From the NCBI GenBank assembly GCA_003013855.2, contig ML058587.1:372001-436000 (forward strand): a stretch of DNA of 64,000 bases. Reading direction: 5' to 3'. The notes beneath the pieces were generated by a model. The model worked only from the letters and a program-made list of their open reading frames with translations. It was not told where the DNA came from and did no database searches. How positions within the stretch are numbered: position 1 is the first letter of the stretch; every line of letters begins with the position of its first letter. Of this stretch, positions 23,635 to 35,800 are shown piece after piece. The stretch comes from Liriodendron chinense. Lineage: Eukaryota > Streptophyta > Magnoliopsida > Magnoliales > Magnoliaceae. Made by a program: the position numbers and the translations under genes.

Positions 23635-24045
23635 TGTGTGGGGTCCACAGAGATGTTTGTGACAAGTCTACCCCATTCACATGTTTTGAAATACCACAAT
23701 AGAATATGATTTTAAAAATCTAGCAGATCCAAAACTCAAGTGGGCCACACCAACAAAATAGTGAGAACATCAACGTCCACCATTGAAACTTTCCAGCCAT
23801 GATTTTTATGTGCCATCCAAACGGTTCAAAGAATTATTACCACTTAGATAAACTATAGGAACAAATATCATCCTGATACAAAACTTCCGTTATTACTAGG
23901 TGTTCAATCTTCACTGTTTCGTGTGTGGTATAACCCACATGAGTTTTGGATTTACCTGATTTTAAGAATCATGTCCAATTTTGGTCTTTCAAAACAGATG
24001 GACGGAGTGGATTTATCACAGATATATCTATGGGCCCCACACATG
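23635..24045. mobile_element. Foldback MITE, family 2, full length, just upstream of the gene
   Basis: The left arm GGGTCCACAGAGATG to TGGGCCACACCA pairs with the right arm from GTGGTATAACCCACATGAG to ATATCTATGGGCCCCACAC. The centre is in the orientation opposite to that at 1393. It ends about 75 bases before the candidate promoter region of the ZFN-like gene. Confidence 0.75.
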
Positions 24046-24510
24046 CTTTGCCACCTGTTGTTCAATCAAGTCCCCCTCAATCAAGTCCCTGCACGGGGGC
24101 CGTGGATCTAATCTGCTTCGAGTTTTTTAAGTTCAATGGTAAAAATGGAGCATCGTTCCCTCTCGAGGGACGGGTGGATCCCATGAAAGATCCATCCACG
24201 TGGCTCGCAGCCAAAGTAAGCCCGGTAGGTGCGAAGCGCGAGTTACCCTACCGCGAGTCCTCCGAGAGAGTCACCAAAGTATTTCCTCTTTTGGTTTGGT
24301 ACTGTAACCAATGTCCTTTTTCGTCATTTCTGTAAAATAAAACCGCCGGTTTTTTTTCGAAAAGCGGTTTCTGGTTTTTTCCCTAACGAAGAGGGAAGGA
24401 GGGGTGAAAAAAGCGAAAAAACGACTGGCTGGTTTTTATTCCTCTCCTCCTCGTTTGTGGAGAGGAGAAATCTCGCTATCTTCCCCTTGTCTTCTCTCTC
24501 CATCTCTCTC

Positions 24511-24564
24511 ATGCTCTCTCTTGCCGATCGAAATCCGACGCGCTCGCAGAAGATCGCCGAGTAA
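24511..24564 (+). promoter_or_regulatory. Upstream ORF a (17 codons) in the 5' leader
   Basis: ATG CTC TCT through GAG TAA lies 64 bases before the main start. It is in the mRNA only if transcription starts upstream of about 24510, within or before the CT-rich block. Confidence 0.4.
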
Positions 24565-24587
24565 ATCGCCAGAGACAGGCGCGGCGG

Positions 24588-24614
24588 ATGGGAATTTTGG
24601 TTAGGGTTTGGTGA
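24588..24614 (+). promoter_or_regulatory. Upstream ORF b (8 codons plus stop)
   Basis: ATG GGA ATT to TGG TGA. Its stop shares its last base with the ATG of the next upstream ORF (TGATG), which leaves no distance for normal reinitiation scanning. It sits in the leader immediately before the main start. Confidence 0.5.
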
Positions 24615-24670
24615 TGGTCGTTTCCGGATGGATTACGACGGCGGAATTCAGATTTCTAGGGCTGGTGTGA
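24614..24670 (+). promoter_or_regulatory. Upstream ORF c, overlapping the main start codon
   Basis: ATG GTC GTT to GTG TGA (18 codons plus stop) is out of frame with the main ORF and covers its ATG at 24628. Ribosomes starting here would bypass the main start. Such overlap normally lowers translation of the main ORF. Confidence 0.5.
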
Positions 24671-24706
24671 ACGAAGGGTCGTCGCTCTCTCCGCCATTGG
24701 ATGAAG
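24628..24706 (+). CDS. ZFN1-like: ZFN-like coding exon 1 (residues 1-26 plus one base)
   Basis: Begins with ATG (MDYDGG) and ends GATGAAG before the donor GTTAGG. It leaves phase 1, which matches exon 2. The segment is acidic and Ser/Pro-containing, as is usual for the family's N-terminus. The start is the weakest-conserved part of the model. Confidence 0.85.
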
Positions 24707-27700
24707 GTTAGGATTTCCGGCTCTTTTTCTCTCTGAATTTTTCAGATTTCTGAAGGATTTTGGTGTGGAATTTGCATTTTCGATTTGGGGGTGTTTGTAC
24801 GGAAGAATGTGAATTGCGTGGAATTGATGTGAATTGGGCGTTTCGATTTTTACTCTTTTTTCGTTTCTTTTATTTTTCAATAAGAAGGAATTAGTCCTTT
24901 TTTTGTTATTTTTCCATTTTTTTCTCGATTGGAGTTTTTTTTTTCCCAAATTTTAATTGAGGTGGATTTTCTAGAAGCTATTGTTTGTTTTAATTGTAGA
25001 AATTTGATTTGATTTAATTTTTTTTTTTTTAAACTGTGTGGAAATCTGTCCCGATAGCGGCTAACTGATTTCCTTATCTGATACATTGCACTCAAATTGG
25101 ACATGTGACACTATGGTCCAATGATCTGAACTATTCACAGGGTGGGCCCCACTGTTGATGGACCAATGCCAGTACATCGTGTGGATTGGGTTCTACCCAT
25201 CTATTCTGGTGGACCCTTCGCAGTTCAATATCCCTTCCTGTGGTCCAGCTGTGGGTCACTGATCCTTACGATTATCTGACGGGGAGTTTCGACCTTGGTC
25301 AATCTACAGCAGGATCCACCCAATGAATGGTCCAGATCATGGACCAATATATCACCTGTCAATATCTGGTCCCTACGCTGAACAATAGACATTTAGTACA
25401 ACAACCCGTGATCTGTTCATGTGCCTTGTTGTTGAAGGCAACAGACTGTAGTAGCCGTTGTTGATCTTCTAAGTAAGTCCATATGATTCTGTCCTTGTTT
25501 TTTCGTCTGTTGCGAGGCTTGCAGTGTAATTAGCTTGGATGTAATTTTATTTTGGTGTTAGTTGTTTTTTTGTAGCTTTTGTTTTCTGTTAATGAAATTT
25601 GATTGACCCATCCAAAAATAAAAAATAAAAAATAAAAATTCATGCTCTGTTCATTGGATGGGCCAACTGCTATCTACTAATCACACTGTTTGTAAGGTTA
25701 TACCCATCCAATTGTCGGACCTTTCCTGTTCAATACTGATATTCATTTTAACTGTCCATTTGCAGTCTCCCTGATTGGGCAGCTAAGATCATCTAATCAG
25801 TGAGATTCTTCTACTGCAGCCTGATCAATGCTGCTATGCACCCAATGGACAGTCCACATCATGACTAGTTGTGTGAGATTCTTCTACTGCAGCTGATCAA
25901 TGCTGCTATGCACCCCATGGACAGCCCACATCATGACTAGTTGTGTGAGATTCTTCTACTGCAGCTGATCAATGCTGCTATGCACCCAATGGACAGCCCA
26001 CATCATGACTAGTTGTAGACTCGTGGTACCATTGGACAGCCCACATCATTATCTTTTGCTGTTTCTGTAGCACTTACTCTTTTGAGTTTTGTGGTTTTTT
26101 GCTGATAGTTTGTAAAAGGCGCTATTGGTTGGTAATATTTCAGAATTGGGCTTTCATCATTCAGCAACTCCATTATGTAATTGGTGATTTCTTAAATTGT
26201 GGCTTTTCTGTGATACTGGCATGGCAGCCATCATTGTCATGTGAATTATCGTTTCAATATTGGACCCTTGTTGGGGCAATTCAAAAGAAAAGTAGGTTGA
26301 TGAAAGAAGAGATAAAATTTAGATTTACAGGTGCTTGTTAATGTTAATTCTTCTTCTGGAGTATTTTGATTTTGCATTGATGCGTTGTGGATGTTATTTC
26401 TTATATTTTCCATTGGTTATATTTAATAATTATTTATAGCCACTGTACAGACAAATGATGTCACAATACACTGAAATCTTGGAATATATGCATTTTCCGA
26501 TAAGTGATTTATGCATTTGTGCATGGACATTGTGTAGCGGACAAGTTTTTTTTTTTTTTTTTTTTCTTCTGTTTTTTCTTTGAAAGGGGTTGGTTGGGAC
26601 CATGAAGTCTCTTGTTGTTCATTACATTCTTTTTTATTTTCTTCATTTCGTCCGTACTCTTTTGAGTTTTGTAGTTTTTTGCTGAAAGTTTGTAAAAGGC
26701 TCTATTGGTTGGTAATATTTCAGAATTGGGCTTTCTTCATTCAGCAACTCCATTATGTAATTGGTGATTTTTTAATTGTGTCTTTTCTGTGATACTGGTA
26801 TGGCAACCGTCATTGTCATGTGAATTATCATTTCAATATTGGACCCTTGTTGGGGCAATTTAAAAGAAAAGCAGGTCGATGAAAAAAGAGATGAAAGTTT
26901 AGAGTTGCAGGGGCTTGTTAATGTTAATTCTTTTTCCGAAGTATTTTGAATTTACATTGATGCATTGTGGATGCATTGTAGATGCTATCTTTTATAGCCG
27001 TTGTATAGACAATTAACGCTGTAACACTCCCTGAAATATTGGATATATGCATTTTCTGATGAGTGATTTATGCATTTGTGCATGGACATTGTGCGCGGGA
27101 CAAGTCTATTTTTTTCTCTTTTTTTTTTCTTTGATAGGGGTTGGTTGGGACTATGGAGTCTCTTGTTGTTCATTACATTATTTTTTTCCTTCATTTCGTC
27201 CATACCTGAAATTTTCCCAGCTTTTTTCTATTTTTAAATGTGGTGAATTTCCATGTAGTGCCAATTTCCGATCATTATAACTCAAGTTTTGTTTTGAGTT
27301 GAGTTTTTCTCTTTTGTAATTTCCCTAGAATTTCCTCATCCATGTTCATTTGTCAATGCATTTTCCCAGAGGAGTGTTATTTGGTTGTTTTCTAAGTTGA
27401 AAGTTGTATGGATATTGGATGGTCATTTCTGACATGCAAAATCTTTTAAATATGAAATATATCTTAGTAATTACTTGCTGATGTTATCACAGATACACTG
27501 TGGCCAATGAACTTGAGATCAAGTGAAACGATGGAATCTGGACCCTATCCTGAGCGGCCCGGAGAGCAAGACTGTGCTTATTACCTCAGGACTGGGCTTT
27601 GTAGATTTGGGATGACGTGTCGATTTAATCATCCTCCCAATAGGAAGCTGGTAAGCTCTAAAACCTCTTTGGACTAGCTTTTTTTTTTTTGCCGACTGTA

Positions 27701-30700
27701 TGAACTCAGATATTTGTATCTGTGAAGTTGAATTCTGTGCTTGTATGTTGCCCTCTGACACTTCAACAATAGCATCATGGTTCTGAATATTCGTATCGGT
27801 AAGCATATCAGTCCGGTAAAAAAATGATATGATATGGTGTTGTGTATTGGCATCGGGCTTGTATCGGCCTATACCGGACAAAAATTATTTTAGCAAAAAA
27901 AAGAAGAGAAAAATAGGAAAAAAATGAGATGTCCCAAAATCTTTTTTATTTGTGTGTTTTGACCTATATTTAATGGTGTATCGGACCATTCTTTGGTAAG
28001 AATGTTGTATGTCGGGTTGAGCTACTGTAAGCTGTGTGTTTTTTTTTTTTTTGGGGTATAAATTGTTGATATCGATATCATGTATTGCTAATACGATTAG
28101 CTATCAACTATTGGACTATAAAATGATTCAAATAATAATAGTTAAAGTGTAAAATACACAGAAGTATGGGTATGGTGCTGTTGTAAAACACATAAATATA
28201 TAATTGACATCTTTAGTAAAAATGTTGAAGATTAAGTCCAAGTGTTTTACCTTGTCAATACCATAAGGATTGTCTAGCTTGCTCAACATCGTTGTCATCA
28301 TCTGCATTGCTGTATCGTTCATATCCATACTGACAATATTAAGGAGGGTAGCCAAATATGTAGTCCTATGTCTCATGACCAATTGGCAGTTGTGTGGTGA
28401 TTGTTGCAAATAATCCCCTTATCACATGTGGCCAGGTGGTATAGGCAATTCGCGTTCACATGTGGACTGATGCTATCATGTACAATAACTTTGCTGCTGC
28501 CCTCCCAAGACTATCTATAATATGCTTCGACCAAAATTGCTTCAATTTCTTTTGCTTGCTAGTGGCCTTTTTTAATACTGTCTCATAATCAGGAGGTGCC
28601 TGTGACCCCCTCTCATCCTTATTGACACTATGAATATTAGGCCGAGAGGGTTGTGGCTCTTGCTGTCGCGTGCTAAAGGCACAGCGTAAACTCTTAAATA
28701 ATCCTCCATCCACTATCATTCTCCTTAGCCCCACTTCTTTCCCCCAAATTATGAACCGAACTAGTCATCCCAAACATCTGACATTGCTGCTCATCTCATG
28801 AGTAGTTCGTATACTTTCCCTCGTTGCCATTGTAATCTCTCTATCTGATTCTTTTCTTGACTCAATGTCCTCATTAGTGCCTTGCCCAGGATCACCAAAC
28901 ATCTCTGCTCGACATGCATCATGAGTGCCCTTTTTCTTTTTATCCCTCATTGCCCTTTTCCTTTTCATTTCTTCTAAATTTTGTTTCGCATGCTCCCTTC
29001 TTTAGAGACGATTTGACATTCAGAAACTTGACCCTTTTGATAGGTCAAATGTTGTTTTAATCGAGTTACGACCCTGCTCACGCTCCTATTTCAGTACTTG
29101 GACATTATTTGTTGCATGCTCCCTCATATTCTTGCCCTGTGCTACTACAGTACCGTATATCTTCATTTTCATTATCGACCATTTTTCCGACGTCAAGTCA
29201 ACAACTACTAGCTGCCAAGCCCAAGTAGCAACCCAAATCTCCAGTAGACAATTTGTCCAACCTAAGTTACCCAACCCAAATCTCCAGTAGAGTACACACC
29301 ATTGAGCAAGTGCCCACTGCAAGGTCCACAACTCAACCCACATCATCCAATAAACACAACTCCGCAATCAACAGTGCACTATGCAAAAATACCAAAATAA
29401 AGAGAAAATCTGTTAGTGTGACCTACTTTGTAAACTAATTAAAGAAACACATGAGCATGCAACAAGTAACATTCAATAAAAAAACAGTAAGACTAATAAA
29501 ATAATAACATCCAACTTTAATAAAATAAACAAAAAACAAAAAATTACAAAAAATTAATAAAAAAGAAAAAGAGGTGAAAATGATAATTCATTTCATCAAC
29601 AGGTCAATGATAAAAATAACTAACAAGATCACAACTGCAGATTTATAGCATTAAAAGATTGATCACGCATCATTACAAATTTTATTTGAAAAAGGTAAAA
29701 AAAAATTTCTCTATGATAATTACAGAAAATTCCAGCATAAATAGAAAAACATAAAACAAAATTAAAAAAAAATCCCCAAATCAAGATAAAATCAAGCATG
29801 ATTTGATTGATTTATGTTTATAATGCTGTCTTCTCTTGATTCCAGTAATAAGTATAAATAGAAAAACATAAAACAAAATTAAAAAAAATCCCCAAAGCAA
29901 GATAAAATCAAGCATGATTTGATTGATTTATGTTTATAATGCTGTTTTCACTTGATTCCAGTAATTAGTACAAATAGTAAAAATAAAACAAAATAAAAGA
30001 AATCCCCAATTCAAGATTAAGTCAAGTATGATTTGATTGATTTATGTTTATAATGTTGTTTACACTTGATTCTAGTAATAATAATGAAAAAGGTTTTTTA
30101 CGTATTTTTTTTGGATTTAACCCAAATATGGTACTGGGCCTTCAACCCTTCAATTCCATTTAAAAAAAAAAAAAAATCCTATTTTCATCCCTCCTATTTT
30201 GTTGGAAATGGTTCCTTATGCATCATTACAACTTGTATTTGAAAAAAGTAATAAAAAAACTGAAAATTCCAGTGTAAATAGAAAAAAAAAAATACAAAAG
30301 TTCCCAAATCGAGAACAAATCAAACATGATTTGATCAGTTTGGGTTTACAATGTAGTTTTGAGTTGATTCCAGTAATAATAAACACAAGAGTAGTTTTTT
30401 TACCTTTTTTATTTTCCCCAAATCAGGTACCAGGACTTCAATCCTTCGATTCTACTCAAAAGATCTTGTTTTGATAATGGTGTGCTGTAAAGGCGTTACG
30501 GGGTCGTAAAGGCCGTTACCTAAAGGTAACAGTGGCAACCATCACACGTTATGGGGTCGTAACGGTTGTAACAACCGTTATGGAAAAAGCTAACCTGTAA
30601 CCACTGTTAACAGCCCGTTACTCCCCTTGTAAAGGCCGCAACAGCCTAGTAATGGTCTGTTGCAGGGTAGATATATGTTTTTTAGAATTTTTTTTTTTTT

Positions 30701-32808
30701 TCAACATTACGGGGCAGATATAGGTTTTTCAGATTTTTTTCAACATTACGGGGAAGATATAGGTTTTTGGGGTTTTTTTTTTTATATAATAAAAAAGAGA
30801 CAATCCTCAACTCTTGTGGTAGATCTAGCTGGAAATGTCCCTAAAACAATCTCTGGAAGAAATAACTTCGAAAGGAGTAGAGAGAAAGGGAAAAATCTGA
30901 AAAATGGGGCTTTTAAAGCCCATATCGGTCAGACATATATGGGTTCAAGATATTGGTAATGATATGACTTATATCAGTCGACATGGGCCAACATTGGGTG
31001 GTTTTTTATTCGTATCGGGCTGATATGGACCCGCATTGAGTATCGATTCATATGATATTGATATGATACGGGTGTATCGGCCAATGCGACACCAATTTTC
31101 CAATCACTGAATAGTGTGTAGATTTTTAATCTTATTTCTTTCCCATTAAGTCCAATCTTGATCACATGCTCATGCAAACTTCTTGTCTTAGACTTCGTTT
31201 TTAGTTGCATTGCATCTTTTAGCTTTTAGATAAGCCTTATTTTATTGCTTTTTCATTCTTCGGAGAGATCTGGTTAAGTTGCATAGTGACAACACAATAC
31301 AATGGCAATCAAATAGTCAAGGACATCAGAGTTACAAACTTACAATTCATTATACTGATAGGAAGTTATTTACCATCTTCCATGTTTGTTCCTTTGCTTG
31401 CTTGCGTTGTTTATGGTAATGATAGCTTCCACTAGGTCTCCAAATCGAATGTTTTGTTAAGGATGTACTTACATATTCTTTCATAGAGCTATTTCCTTTT
31501 GAAATTGATGAATTAGATTAGGTCTTCTTAAATGTCAGGCCGTTGCTGCTGCAAGGATTAAGGGAGGGTACCCTGAAAGAATAGGGCAACCTGAGTGCCA
31601 GGTATGCACGTAGTTCTATTTCGTGCTCAAATGAGAACATGCCCTTTCTTGCTTGCTTAGTTTCTATTTGTATTTGAAGTGGCAATAACCTTCGTTACAA
31701 TTGATATTTTATGCAAACCTTAATATTTTGTGTAACTTTTTGGTGGCGAGCTTGTCAACAAACTAGGAATTGTGAATGAGTGTGCTGGAATTTTGACGTT
31801 TCTGGTTGCTAATGTTTAGGCATGCATTGTTGAAACCTATCATTAGATGGATTAGAGGGTGAGGATAAGAGGGTCTTGGTTAAAGATGGTGCGGTTGGGT
31901 AGAGATGGAGAGACTACTTTCAATGTCGCTGAATGAAAATGTGGGCTTCTGATGGGGGTAGGAGTGGGCTTGGATCCTGGAGGTCCTACGGGCATGCATC
32001 TTATTGTAGAATTCGGGTAAGGGGAGTAAAGGTAGCCTTAGCAAGGCTAGAGACAGAGAGGCTGTGCTACTTACATGGGGAGGATATTGGGCTAAATTGG
32101 ATGAGTTTGGTTAGCTAGTCCTTCCAATAAAAATTTGCAGACAACACAATATTTGGGGAGAATGCAACTCCCGTTGCTTCGACAATCTCCACAAAGCGTC
32201 ACAGGAGAGGATTTGGAAGATTAAGAGAGATGTCTCTGAATGGGCCGTGACACTTTTGAATATTGATATTTCTGTAGTTCGGTCCATTCTTTTTCCTTAA
32301 TCGTTTGTATTCTTTTGGCTGGCTTGCGCTGGGCTGTTTTTTTTAATAAAATTACATTCATAGCCCTTCAAAAAAAAAAAAAGCAAGATGAGTGAAAGAT
32401 AAGCTTCTTTTTTGTTCTTTACAAGAAGAAAGAGATGCGTGAAGTAGCACCAAGTATCAGGGAGTCAACCTTACAAGTCACACTATGAAGCTCTTGTAGG
32501 GGGTGGTGGAGTAAGGATTTATACTAGAATTTTTTTATTGGCACATGATTTTTTTCCAAAGAAGGAAAAAGTTTAAAATTGACCATGGATTACTAACATT
32601 TTATCAATTGGATAGGAAGTAAGTCCATCCCGAATGCATCTCCTGCTCTAAACTCATAAAAATTCCTTTGAAGCCCCTTTGCCCAATACATTGGTTTTAT
32701 TTACTCTATTTATCGCCTAATTGACATTGGCAAAAGTTGGCGGTACAGGTAGGAAGTTATTTGTTTCTTTTTATGGGATAGGGGGATATGCATGCTGTCT
32801 AAGACGGG

Positions 32809-32840
<32 letters not shown>

Positions 32841-35800
32841 TATTTGCTCGTGCTGTTGTGCCGTGTATCCTGCTGTTTTGCCTCCTTTTTTTTTCTTATT
32901 TGGTTTCTAATTAAACAATCCATTCATAAAAAAGTTAACCTCGGAAGATTCATTACAAAATGTTCTTTTATTTCATTCCTTCCAAATTGACTAGATGATA
33001 AGTAATAATCATAATTGTCACAGAGTCCTTCTGTTGGTGTTGTGTGACCTTCAAAGTCAATGTGTCAATCTTAATTGTTGATTTGATGATCTTAACCATA
33101 GATCACGATGATCATAGGACTTGCATGGACACGTCATTAATGCCATAATTATCATTTGGGTATATCTTGAATCGTACATGTATATGGGTTACAAGGAGAG
33201 GGATTCCTCTGGTTGTCCTTAAGAACTTGAGTTTGGATACAATGACCATTTGTTAAGGGATAGTTGTGCTTTATGAATCTTAGTACCCTGTTGTTCCATG
33301 ACCACCTAGCGGGTTGTAGGATAACCTATGGTCATTAACATCCCTATGTGGTCATCTTGTTTGAGGGAATTGAGGATGAATTGGGATGGATGGCCTCCAC
33401 CATCGAGTTCGACAACAAGTCGGTGTCCCCATGCCCTACCCTACATAAGATTGTAAGTGTGCCATGGGATTATGATCCTGGTATTGAACCCGTCACACAC
33501 ATGTATTGGAGTATCAATTCAAGTCTATAGGCTAGGAGACCCATCATGCTTGGACTATGATCGACATGTGTATTTACTAGCTTTGACTAGTCCTTAAACT
33601 TAAGGATGTATGGGGATTTCAAGTTTCTGATGTAATGCGCTTTGGCCTACTTTACAAAGTCAATTGCAATGGTTCATACATGGTGGTTGTTGGGTTCATG
33701 CATTAGGACATGGTTGGGGTCTATATGATCCAACAAGGTGTCCATTTGTTTCCTAGGGACACTTTTATGGCTAGGATTGGGTAGATTGGACCATCAATCA
33801 AGTGGTTTTTCACTAATCCGATACCCTAAAGGGTTTAAATGGTTTTACGTATGTTTTCAACCGTTAATCTCTTGTTTTATTCGTTATATTTTTTTTTTTG
33901 GTTTTAATTGTTATAATGTTTTCATCACATTTGATGGTAATTTCGGTGGGTTGAGATCTTATGGTCCATCACTTGCTTTGCATGGGATTTGGATTGAGGA
34001 TGAATGACCATGTTTAGTGGATGGATAGAGTCAATTTGGGGACATGATTAGGCATGATTCGCGAACTTTAGATATAGTGGGGCATTACCAGTCTGTAGGG
34101 TGGTAGAGCACCATACTAGTGTTGCTCCCCGAATCCTTAATTCCTCCTTATAAATAAGATCCTTATAGTGGGGCATTACCAAAGTTTGTAGGGTGGTGGA
34201 GCATTATTGATGTAGGATGCCCTAATTATGATGCATGCTCATGAACACAAGTAAATCAACGGAATTAAAAGACAATAATAATATAAAATCTAGCAGTAAT
34301 CATCATGAACTAAGAAGATCACAAGGAACATGCAATGGAACGGGTCATTCATCACAACCATGAAGTATGAGATTCAAGTATCACTATGGTTGGATCCGGC
34401 GAGGGATGGAACCTCCCGATCTTGCATGGCTATAACCCAATCAATTAAGATGAATCTCTAATCCAGGAAATCAAGAGATTTTGGATTAGGGATTTGAAAA
34501 TCTGAAAACTTAGGGTTTAGGATCAAAAGTCAGATTTTGGGATTGTGGTTAGCAAAGCAGATATATTAGGGATAAATAAAATTACCTGAAAGAAGGATAG
34601 GAGGGGCACGAGAAGCAAGTAGAAGAAAGAGGGATCAAGGAAGAAGAAACATCACCATGAGAGAGAAAGAGGAAGAGAGAAGCTCTAAGAGGCTTTTCAT
34701 TAATTAATAATCAAAGTTACATTCGAGTTTAGGGCTTTAGCCCACTTAAATAAGCAAATAAAGACATGAAAGTACTAAAATACCCCTAAACTAAGCAAAA
34801 ACGCGCAAATAACATAAGTGCGGGAAAGTTTGAGCGCTCGGTCGGGCGCCCGAGCTGCCGCCCGAAGTTGTCCGAAAACCTCCAGAGAGGTTCGGGCGCT
34901 CGGCAAGTAAATTTCGGGCGCCCGATGGGGCGCCTGAAGTCTTCAGTTCTTCGGTCTTCTTTCTCCTTTCTTCCTTCACATGTGTCTTCCCTGAGTGGGG
35001 TCTTCTATGTGTCCAATCACATGTGAGGGGTCTTCAGCTCTTCAGCTCCCCAATAATCGCCTATCTACAAGGACTGTACTTGTGGTTGGCGGTTTCTTCG
35101 TTGGTACACTTTGAAGGCGCTTGTGTCCGCATCAATTACCATATTGGTGTTGCTCCTTGAAACCTTAATTCCTCCTTACAAATAATATCCTATTCCATGG
35201 GGAGAGGACAACACAAGAGAAAGCCTTGGATGCCCATGCCCCCTTAGGGCTTCACCACTGAGAGAGAGAGAGAGGGATCTCTTTTCACTTACTTCCACAC
35301 TTGGGTGGTCCACTGTGTGTGTGTTTCTTTATGCGTGGCCTTGACCTTGCTCTAGGGTTTTGCGCGTAAGCTTTCTTCCGCTCCTCATCCGAGATAGATC
35401 TTGAAGATAACCTTCTACTTTTAAGGTATGACATCAACAATCCAACGATATTCGATAATGGTGATATGGCTAGATCTAAAATATATGTTTTGACTAATTT
35501 TAGAAAGTTGATAAGATTTAAACGGTGATCCATAAGGTTTAATAAGTTAATTTAAACCTTTGGATTTTTTTATTATATATTTTCCATTGCATTTTTAAAA
35601 TGCAAACAAAATTGGTAGAAGAGCGGTCTGTTATTAGATCTTACTCAACTTCTATTTTTTATTGACCTGATGTGCGTTCGTTTTGTGCTCTAACCAATCA
35701 AATGGTGCAAACCTCAACAAGGAACGTTCATTCCGAATTTTAGCGCAAACGGACATTGATGTGGACATCACGCCTTTCAAAGTCTATCAACGTTGGAGGC

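Larger units (their letters stand above)
24120..24627 (+). promoter_or_regulatory. Proximal promoter and 5' leader of the ZFN-like gene
   Basis: The stretch before the start codon changes from AT-rich (24335-24420) to a CT-rich block (24484-24530) and then a GC-richer leader, a composition common at plant transcription starts. An A/T run near 24335 (AAAATAAAA) is the only weak TATA-like candidate. The transcription start is unknown, so how much of this is transcribed is uncertain. Confidence 0.4.
27775..31110. mobile_element. Degenerate DNA transposon in intron 2 (hAT transposase remnant inside)
   Basis: Both borders are rich in GTATCGG / GATACGG words in opposing orientation (27798-27880 and 31008-31085), which suggests long subterminal inverted regions. 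Inside lie the minus-strand hAT transposase remnant (28390-29110), a tandem array (29728-30385) and a GTTACGG-rich block (30490-30660). The exact ends and target duplication could not be fixed. Confidence 0.5.

Noticed and set aside
27519..27881. Minus-strand 120-codon frame
   Set aside because: It is antisense to exon 2 and the following repeat; it is a shadow of the real coding strand.
29728..30385. CRISPR-like array of spaced repeats
   Set aside because: Units are contiguous AT-rich tandem repeats of about 117 bp without unique spacers, in a plant intron.
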